From the NCBI GenBank assembly GCA_016784245.1, contig JADHVA010000004.1, positions 1 through 18,441 on the forward strand: DNA of 18,441 bases, given 5' to 3'. Made by a program: the position numbers and the translations under genes. The notes beneath the pieces were generated by a model, which ran no database searches, was not told where the DNA came from, and worked only from the letters and a program-made list of their open reading frames with translations. This DNA is from Nanobdellota archaeon. GTDB taxonomy: Archaea > Nanobdellota > Nanobdellia > SCGC-AAA011-G17 > GW2011-AR17. This document shows, in pieces, positions 13,762-18,441 of the stretch; within the stretch, counting starts at the first letter, position 1; each line of letters opens with the position of its first letter.

Positions 13762-14655
13762 ATGTCAATTGAACAAACATACCAAGATATCAAATCATTA
13801 AAAATTCAAGGCGCTTCAAATATCTCAGATGCAGCTATAAAAGAGATAAAAAATTTAGTAAAAAAATCTACTGCTAAAAAACCTCATTTACTTACTGAAG
13901 AAATTGAAACAGGCATAGAAAAATTAAAATCTGCTCGACCTACAGAACCTGAAACAGAAAATTATCTTAATTATATTAATTATTTTTCAAAAAGAGTAAT
14001 CACTCAAAAAATATCTGAATTAAAATCTGAAATTTTGAAAGAAATTAATAATATTCAAAAAGAAAAAGAAAAATCAACCCTACTAATAATAAACAATGCA
14101 CAAAAATTATTAAAAGGTAATCAAAAAATATTCACACATTGTCATTCTTCTACTGTAATGGAAATTTTAAAACAAGTTCACAGATCAAAAAATATCAGAG
14201 TTAACAATACAGAAACCAGACCTTTATTCCAAGGTAGAATTACTGCAAAAGAATTATCTCAAGCAAAAATTCCTGTTGAACATTATACTGACACTGCAGC
14301 TAGGATTGCAATCAAAGATTCTGACATTATGTTAATTGGTGCTGATTCAATTACTTACAACAAAGTTTACAATAAAATAGGATCAGAAATGATTTCAATA
14401 ATTGCAAAACATGAAAAAATTCCAGTCTACATTTGTGCTTCTTTAATGAAATTTACAAATCAAAGAGAAGAAATTGAAAATAGACATCCAAATGAAGTTT
14501 GGAAAGATGCTCCAAAAGGAATTCATATTAATAATCCAGCTTTTGAAAAAATTGCTTTCAAATACATTAAAGGAATTATTTGTGAAAAAGGAATTCTAAA
14601 ACCTAAAAAATATGTAAAAGAAGCAAGAAAAATGTTAAAAGCATTCAGTTTATAA
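13762..14655 (+). CDS. Ribose-1,5-bisphosphate isomerase
   Basis: eIF2B/MtnA-fold enzyme converting ribose-1,5-bisphosphate to ribulose-1,5-bisphosphate, the RuBisCO substrate, in archaeal AMP/nucleoside degradation. The 297 residues are slightly shorter than the Thermococcus enzyme. Visible family features: KIQGASNISD (14-23), the catalytic cysteine in THCHSS (C127), the TETRPLFQGR segment (150-159), the catalytic aspartate in IGADSI (D195), NKVYNKIGSEMI, and ENRHPNEVW. Both residues known to be essential in the Thermococcus enzyme have counterparts. RuBisCO lies 2.6 kb downstream on the same strand. AMP phosphorylase is not in the window. eIF2B alpha or delta is the main alternative, but the catalytic Cys/Asp pair argues for the isomerase. 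Confidence 0.85.
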   Translation: MSIEQTYQDIKSLKIQGASNISDAAIKEIKNLVKKSTAKKPHLLTEEIETGIEKLKSARPTEPETENYLNYINYFSKRVITQKISELKSEILKEINNIQKEKEKSTLLIINNAQKLLKGNQKIFTHCHSSTVMEILKQVHRSKNIRVNNTETRPLFQGRITAKELSQAKIPVEHYTDTAARIAIKDSDIMLIGADSITYNKVYNKIGSEMISIIAKHEKIPVYICASLMKFTNQREEIENRHPNEVWKDAPKGIHINNPAFEKIAFKYIKGIICEKGILKPKKYVKEARKMLKAFSL

Positions 14656-15369
14656 TCTTGCAATAGAAATCGCTTGAGCAGTAAAACCTAAAGTCTCATG
14701 TACACTTGTAAGTTCCCACATCATAAATTCATAAGCTTCAGCAACATCTCTAATTCTAGGTCCTGAAAAAGATCTTTTAAAATTCTTTCTAAACATTTCA
14801 TTTAATTGAATCCCTTGTAAATGTATCCTTGCTAAATGTTCAAATGAAGAAACTTCTTCAACATGATCAAAATCTAATTGAGGCAATAATTCACCATAAA
14901 CTTTTTTTAATGTTTGAAAAGTATTATAACCTTCATCAACCCTATGAATATTTCCTCTAAAACCATGACCCCTAAACCAGTTCTCCATAATTATTCCTTG
15001 AGTAGCTCCAGTTTCTTTAACAAAATCATAATCACTTCCTTCCCCTTGAGGACTAGAAATTCCTGAAACAATAAGATCTTCAATACCATATTCTTCAACT
15101 AATTTTAAAGCCCATTCCATCCTTTTTTCTAATATAGGCCTAGGACTACCATCCATACTTAAAACATAAGGATGCACATTTAATATTTCTGGAACAGCAT
15201 CAGGATTTTCAGATTTATATCCGAAACTTTGTCTTTGTTCAAATTCTTCATCAAAAAGAAAAAGAGAATAAGAATATTCTTCAAATTCTCTTCCTAGATC
15301 TGCAAAGTGTAAAAAATTCTCAAACCTTGTTCTTTCAAACAAAGAATCTTTACTAATATCATATGTCAT
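14650..15369 (-). CDS. DUF218/YdcF-like protein (probable)
   Basis: A 239-residue protein whose middle resembles the DUF218 (YdcF/SanA) fold: SMDGSPRPILEKRMEWALKLVEEYGIEDLIVSGISSPQGEGSDYDF (about residues 70-115), then an E-G-Y-N-T-F-Q-T segment (EGYNTFQTLKKVYGEL) matching the family's E-x-x-S-x-N-T motif. Usual members are membrane-linked and of unclear function, some tied to cell-envelope or vancomycin phenotypes. No signal or membrane helix is visible, so this is a soluble version. The C-terminal 80 residues (LARIHLQGIQLNEMFRKNF onwards) do not match that family and may be a separate helical domain. It converges on R15P isomerase with stop codons overlapping in TTATAA. Confidence 0.5.
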   Translation of the reverse strand: MTYDISKDSLFERTRFENFLHFADLGREFEEYSYSLFLFDEEFEQRQSFGYKSENPDAVPEILNVHPYVLSMDGSPRPILEKRMEWALKLVEEYGIEDLIVSGISSPQGEGSDYDFVKETGATQGIIMENWFRGHGFRGNIHRVDEGYNTFQTLKKVYGELLPQLDFDHVEEVSSFEHLARIHLQGIQLNEMFRKNFKRSFSGPRIRDVAEAYEFMMWELTSVHETLGFTAQAISIARL

Positions 15370-15394
15370 TTTATTAAATCTCTTTTATCTTCCC

Positions 15395-15402
15395 CTTATA
15401 TA
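15395..15402 (-). promoter_or_regulatory. TATA box of the DUF218-like gene
   Basis: The minus strand reads TATATAAG, centred 29.5 bases before the ATG at 15369, giving a leader of about three bases. Confidence 0.45.
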
Positions 15403-15421
15403 TTTTATGTAAAAAGAAATT

Positions 15422-15429
15422 CTTATAAA
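15422..15429 (+). promoter_or_regulatory. TATA box of the HAD phosphatase gene
   Basis: CTTATAAA is centred 26.5 bases before the ATG at 15452, predicting a leaderless mRNA. Confidence 0.6.
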
Positions 15430-15451
15430 CTAAAATACACCTTAAACAAGT

Positions 15452-16093
15452 ATGAAAATGCTTTGTTTTGATTTAGATTTAACTTTAGTCAGATCTAATA
15501 AACTACATTTAACTGCTTTCAAGAAAGCTTTTGAAAAAAATGGTTTAAGAAAAGTAACTACAAAAGAACTTCTTCCTATTTTCAGTCAAAGATCATATAC
15601 AATAATAAAAATCTTATTCCCAAATTTAACAGACAAAGAAATTAAAAAAGTAGGATTAGATCACAGAAATTATGCAATAAAACTTGCAAAGAATTATGTT
15701 TCTACAATTAGAGGTGCAAAAGGAGTATTAAAAAAACTAAAACCATATTACAAAATTGCAATCTTATCAAACTGTTCTCACAACGAAATAAATTCAATAC
15801 TAAAAGCTGCAAATATTGACAAAAAGATATTTGATTTAATTATTGGTGCTGACGAAGTAAAAAACTCTAAACCTTATCCTGATGAAATATTCAAAGCTGA
15901 AAAACTATTAAAAATTACTGAAGGATATATGATAGGTGACTCTATTTATGACATTATGGCTGGAAAAAAGGCTAAGGTAAAAACTATAGGCATTGTTTCT
16001 GGAAATCATACTAAAAAAGAATTATTAAAACATAAACCAACAAAAGTTTTCAATAAAATCACAGAACTTCCTAAATATTTATTAAAAAAATAA
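15452..16093 (+). CDS. HAD-family hydrolase, phosphoglycolate phosphatase-like
   Basis: A 213-residue haloacid-dehalogenase phosphatase. Motif I is FDLDLTLV with D7 (nucleophile) and D9. A helical cap follows (residues about 14-85). Motif II is ILSNCS, motif III is the lysine of NSKPYPDEIF, and motif IV is GDSIYDIMAG with the metal-binding acid. The C1-cap layout and the SKPxPD and GDSxxDI wording fit the Gph/beta-phosphoglucomutase branch. 2-Phosphoglycolate is the by-product of RuBisCO's oxygenase reaction, and RuBisCO lies about 1.2 kb downstream on the same strand, so detoxification of phosphoglycolate is an attractive inference. Other sugar phosphates or nucleotides are possible; HAD substrates cannot be read from sequence. 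Confidence 0.8.
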   Translation: MKMLCFDLDLTLVRSNKLHLTAFKKAFEKNGLRKVTTKELLPIFSQRSYTIIKILFPNLTDKEIKKVGLDHRNYAIKLAKNYVSTIRGAKGVLKKLKPYYKIAILSNCSHNEINSILKAANIDKKIFDLIIGADEVKNSKPYPDEIFKAEKLLKITEGYMIGDSIYDIMAGKKAKVKTIGIVSGNHTKKELLKHKPTKVFNKITELPKYLLKK

Positions 16094-16097
16094 AAAA

Positions 16098-16316
16098 TTA
16101 ATTCATCCAAACTAATGTATTTGGATTCTCTTCTTTCCACTCTTCAAATTTTCTCTTAACAAACTCAATTTCTTTAGGTTCTAAACCCATTCCATTTTTA
16201 TTTTTAATACTTTTTAGATATTTTGATTGACTTTGAGTCTCTAAAAGAACTTGGTGTAGATATTTATATTCATCTCTTCCGAATAATAGGGGGTTTTTTC
16301 TTGGCATTTTTAACAT
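16098..16316 (-). CDS. 72-residue hypothetical protein
   Basis: Not recognised. Basic N-terminus (MLKMPRKNPLLFGRDEY), a helical centre (YKYLHQVLLETQSQSKYLKSI), and an amphipathic C-terminal helix (KEIEFVKRKFEEWKEENP) ending NTLVWMN. No cysteines or membrane segment. A GGTGAT ribosome site four bases before the ATG at 16316 favours that start over the ATG three codons on. It has a leader of about 18 bases with an 11-bp palindrome next to the ribosome site. It converges on the HAD gene with a four-base gap. Confidence 0.55.
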   Translation of the reverse strand: MLKMPRKNPLLFGRDEYKYLHQVLLETQSQSKYLKSIKNKNGMGLEPKEIEFVKRKFEEWKEENPNTLVWMN

Positions 16317-16327
16317 CCGATCACCTC

Positions 16328-16338
16328 GTAGTTACTAC
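16328..16338. promoter_or_regulatory. 11-bp palindrome in the leader of the 72-residue gene
   Basis: GTAGT-T-ACTAC is a perfect dyad about the middle base, between the predicted start site (near 16334) and the GGTGAT ribosome site. As DNA it would be an operator at the transcription start. Its arms resemble the ATAGT/ACTAT arms of the ftsZ site 2. Confidence 0.4.
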
Positions 16339-16356
16339 TTTAGAAGGACAGCATCA

Positions 16357-16364
16357 TATATAAA
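16357..16364 (-). promoter_or_regulatory. TATA box of the 72-residue gene
   Basis: The minus strand reads GG then TTTATATA. It predicts a start near 16334 and an 18-base leader that includes GGTGAT. Confidence 0.5.
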
Positions 16365-16420
16365 CCTTTCGAATTAACTAATATATAGAAGAAATATACA
16401 AAAAAAGACAAAATAAGAAA

Positions 16421-17200
16421 TTAACCAAATATACTAGCTAAAAAACCTTTTTTCATTCCTAAAGTAGTCTTTAATTTTTTTAGAATTCCAAAATATCTTG
16501 AAGTATCCATTAAGGCTTCAAAATTCTTATATTTCAAAAATAAATTTTTAACTCCTGATGCCATAGCAAAAGTAAAACTAAACGCAGAATCATTTTTAGG
16601 ATCATTACTATAAGCAAAATCAGAATCAGCCAAAATAAAATTAGCTCTTTTAATTAATTGTTTATACTTTTTAACATTTTTTTTATTATTTTTAAGCTCA
16701 ATTTCAAAAAGCTCTATAAATTTCTCAAAACTCTCCTTACTCGGATTGGTTATAAATTTCTTCTCTAATCTAGTCCTATATTTAACTTGATTAATTCCAC
16801 TTTCAAAAGAAGTCATAAATTCAAATATACTAGCAGTAAAATTATTAATTTTTTTAAGATTACTCCCACCCATATAATTTACAGCAGGCATAATACCATG
16901 TAATTTATTTGAAATAGTTTTTCTTGCAGGACTTTCCACTACATCTCCTTTAACCCCAACCATGTTCATAATTTTTCTTTCTCTATTTAAAATTGTTAAT
17001 AATCTATTCCCATGAGTTCTTGCAATAGTTTCATATGGTTTCTCACCTAAATTAGAATTATTAATTTTCATTAAAACATCAAAAGTTTGTTCTAATAATT
17101 CTAAACGAATTTTATATAACTGAAATACCTTATTAAAAACTTGTACCAACTCTTCCCCTTTTCTTTTATTGTATTCTAAACTTGGATCATATCTTGCCAT
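16421..17200 (-). CDS. 259-residue hypothetical protein, helical
   Basis: Not recognised. Mostly predicted helix, soluble. The N-terminal 70 residues (YNKRKGEELVQVFNKVFQLY, then KIRLELLEQTFDVLMKIN) could form a long helical hairpin or coiled coil. The middle holds NKLHGIMPAVNYMGGSNLKKIN and SIFEFMTSFESGINQVKYRT. A Lys/Asn-rich helix (NNKKNVKKYKQLIKRANF) follows and the C-terminal third is SAFSFTFAMASGVKNLFLKY to KKGFLASIFG. No cysteine or catalytic motif is seen. A TATA box 26.5 bases before the ATG at 17200 makes it leaderless. It is divergent from RuBisCO, sharing a 90-base spacer. Confidence 0.55.
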   Translation of the reverse strand: MARYDPSLEYNKRKGEELVQVFNKVFQLYKIRLELLEQTFDVLMKINNSNLGEKPYETIARTHGNRLLTILNRERKIMNMVGVKGDVVESPARKTISNKLHGIMPAVNYMGGSNLKKINNFTASIFEFMTSFESGINQVKYRTRLEKKFITNPSKESFEKFIELFEIELKNNKKNVKKYKQLIKRANFILADSDFAYSNDPKNDSAFSFTFAMASGVKNLFLKYKNFEALMDTSRYFGILKKLKTTLGMKKGFLASIFG

Positions 17201-17222
17201 TCATTTTATCAACAAAACCAAC

Positions 17223-17230
17223 TTTATAAA
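17223..17230 (-). promoter_or_regulatory. TATA box of the 259-residue gene
   Basis: TTTATAAA is centred 26.5 bases before the ATG at 17200 on the minus strand, giving a leaderless transcript. Confidence 0.6.
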
Positions 17231-17249
17231 CCTTCTCAAAAAAACAAAA

Positions 17250-17286
17250 CTTTTAAACTAGATATCCTACTAAATAATTGAGGTGA
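17250..17286 (+). promoter_or_regulatory. Promoter and Shine-Dalgarno site of the RuBisCO gene
   Basis: CTTTTAAA (17250-17257) predicts a start near 17280. The leader of about 11 bases is almost only the ribosome site GAGGTGA (17280-17286), four bases before a TTG start codon. The strong site compensates for the weak start codon and decides the start. Confidence 0.6.
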
Positions 17287-17290
17287 AACT

Positions 17291-18441
17291 TTGGCAGTAC
17301 AATTTTCATATTTAGCTCCTAAAAACTGGGAACCTAAAAACCCCGAAAAAAACTATATAATTACTCTTCTAAAGGTTGAACTCTCTAAACTTGCATTAAT
17401 TGAAGCAAGAAAGAAAAAGAGATCAATAAAAAAAGTATTCGAAGATGCAGCAGCTTCCGTTGCAGCAGAATCATCAACTGGAACATGGACAAAAGTTTAC
17501 TCTGGAAAAAGTTCAGGAATTCCTTTAGCTAAAAAACTAAGAGCTTTCGCTTATGATTTAGATTACAAAAATTTTATGTTCAAAGTAGCATATCCTATTG
17601 AATTATTTGAAAAAGATAACATCTCAGGATTACTTGCAGGTGTTGTTGGTAACATAGCTGGAATGAAAATGGTTTCTGCAATGAGAGTTTATGATATAAG
17701 ATTCCCAAAACCTTTCATCAAAGCATACTTAGGTCCTAAGTTTGGAGTAAAAGGTGTTAGAAAACTTCTAAACAAGCCTAGAGGACCAATTGTTGCAACT
17801 GTACCTAAACCTAAAGTTGGTAGAACTGCAAAAGAAGAAGCACATTTAGCAAAAATACTTTTCACCTCAGGAAATGGAACATATGAAGGAATAAAAGATG
17901 ACGAAAATTTAACCAATTTATATTTCAGCAATTTCAATCAAAGAGTAAAATTAATTTTAAAAGAAGTAAAAAAAGCAGAAAAAATAACTGGCAACAAAAA
18001 ATTCTTTTTAGCAAACATAACTCATTCAAACATTGACAAAATGGAAGAAAGAGCAAAATTAATCAAAAAAAATAAAGGAATTTACATGATGATAGATGTT
18101 GTAACAACAGGTTTTGCTGCAATTGATACAATGCGAAGAAAAGATTTAGGTTTAGCAATACATGCACACAGAGCAATGCATGGATTTTTAACAAGAGATA
18201 ATTCACCAGGAGTTCATGGAATTGGAAAATTACAAGGTTTCTCTGTATCAATGATTTTCTTAGCAAAACTTTTCAGGCTTTTAGGAGTTGACAATTTACA
18301 TGGTGGTTCACCTTTAGCAAAAATGGAAGATTATGGTGAAGCAAAATATATTCAACAAATTTTACAAGAAAAAGAACTTAAACCTCATAAAACAATCCCA
18401 ACTTTAGGACAAAATTGGCATCATATAAAACCTGTTTGGAT
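17291..18441 (+). CDS. rbcL: RuBisCO large chain, form III-like (3' end outside window)
   Basis: Carboxylates ribulose-1,5-bisphosphate to two 3-phosphoglycerates, here most likely within AMP salvage. A TTG start behind GAGGTGA gives MAVQFSYLAP; the frame stays open to the window end (383 full codons). Matches to the spinach active site: E60 (AESSTGTWT), N121 (N123 in spinach), K173 and K175 in TVPKPKVG (K175, K177), carbamylation lysine K202 with D204/E205 in IKDDEN (K201, D203, E204), H293-R294 in HAHRAMH (H294, R295), H337 (H327) and loop-6 K344 (K334). The His-to-His distance is 11 residues longer than spinach (297 to 337 versus 298 to 327). Loop 6 reads GGSPLAKMED, where spinach has SGTVVGKLEG. 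The final 50 or so residues (S379 and the Gly pair) are outside the window. Confidence 0.88.
   Translation, partial: MAVQFSYLAPKNWEPKNPEKNYIITLLKVELSKLALIEARKKKRSIKKVFEDAAASVAAESSTGTWTKVYSGKSSGIPLAKKLRAFAYDLDYKNFMFKVAYPIELFEKDNISGLLAGVVGNIAGMKMVSAMRVYDIRFPKPFIKAYLGPKFGVKGVRKLLNKPRGPIVATVPKPKVGRTAKEEAHLAKILFTSGNGTYEGIKDDENLTNLYFSNFNQRVKLILKEVKKAEKITGNKKFFLANITHSNIDKMEERAKLIKKNKGIYMMIDVVTTGFAAIDTMRRKDLGLAIHAHRAMHGFLTRDNSPGVHGIGKLQGFSVSMIFLAKLFRLLGVDNLHGGSPLAKMEDYGEAKYIQQILQEKELKPHKTIPTLGQNWHHIKPVW

Noticed and set aside
17689..18266. Two antisense frames inside RuBisCO (17689-17937, 18063-18266)
   Set aside because: The sense frame is a clear RuBisCO; these have no independent support.

Overview
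The window comes from a small, AT-rich, densely packed archaeal genome, most likely a DPANN archaeon of the Woesearchaeota/Pacearchaeota (Nanoarchaeota-like) type. Archaeal markers are aEF1A followed by uS10, GatD, an FtsZ2-type FtsZ, an Fap7-type kinase, DUF357, archaeal UMP kinase, ribose-1,5-bisphosphate isomerase and a form III-like RuBisCO. A gyrase A tail (a bacterial-type enzyme that many DPANN carry) and many short orphan proteins fit the same picture. The lineage is inferred from gene content and cannot be proved from the window.

Layout. 1-2960: GyrA C-terminus, DUF357, UMP kinase, a membrane-anchored six-cysteine protein (-), then Fap7 overlapping an MnmC-like methyltransferase. 2968-5738 (-): two orphans, then (reading right to left) aEF1A and uS10. 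5826-9223: a glycosyltransferase-like gene divergent from mannose-1-phosphate guanylyltransferase, then GatD. 9224-9526: a roughly 300-base control region with two hairpins sharing one loop and two palindromes bracketing the ftsZ TATA box. 9527-10606: ftsZ2. 10607-11279: two C-loop hairpins, an overlapping pair of microproteins (35-aa zinc ribbon, 27-aa membrane peptide) and a 62-aa orphan. 11280-12958: lone receiver domain, small membrane protein, 29-residue-repeat protein. 12968-13709: paired SMR-like transporter subunits. 13762-18441: R15P isomerase, DUF218-like protein, HAD phosphatase, two orphans, and RuBisCO running off the window end.

How the genes work together. R15P isomerase and RuBisCO are two of the three steps of the archaeal AMP/nucleoside salvage route to 3-phosphoglycerate; AMP phosphorylase is not in the window. 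The HAD protein between them resembles phosphoglycolate phosphatases. The RuBisCO keeps every active-site residue visible here but has an 11-residue insertion and an altered loop 6.

Regulatory architecture is unusually legible. Twelve genes have a TATA element centred exactly 26.5 bases upstream of the start codon, implying leaderless mRNAs. One palindromic TATA box sits exactly midway between two divergent starts. Seven convergent gene pairs are packed tail to tail, from an 11-base overlap to a 16-base gap. A minority (aEF1A, uS10, a 62-aa and a 72-aa orphan, RuBisCO) have leaders with Shine-Dalgarno motifs.
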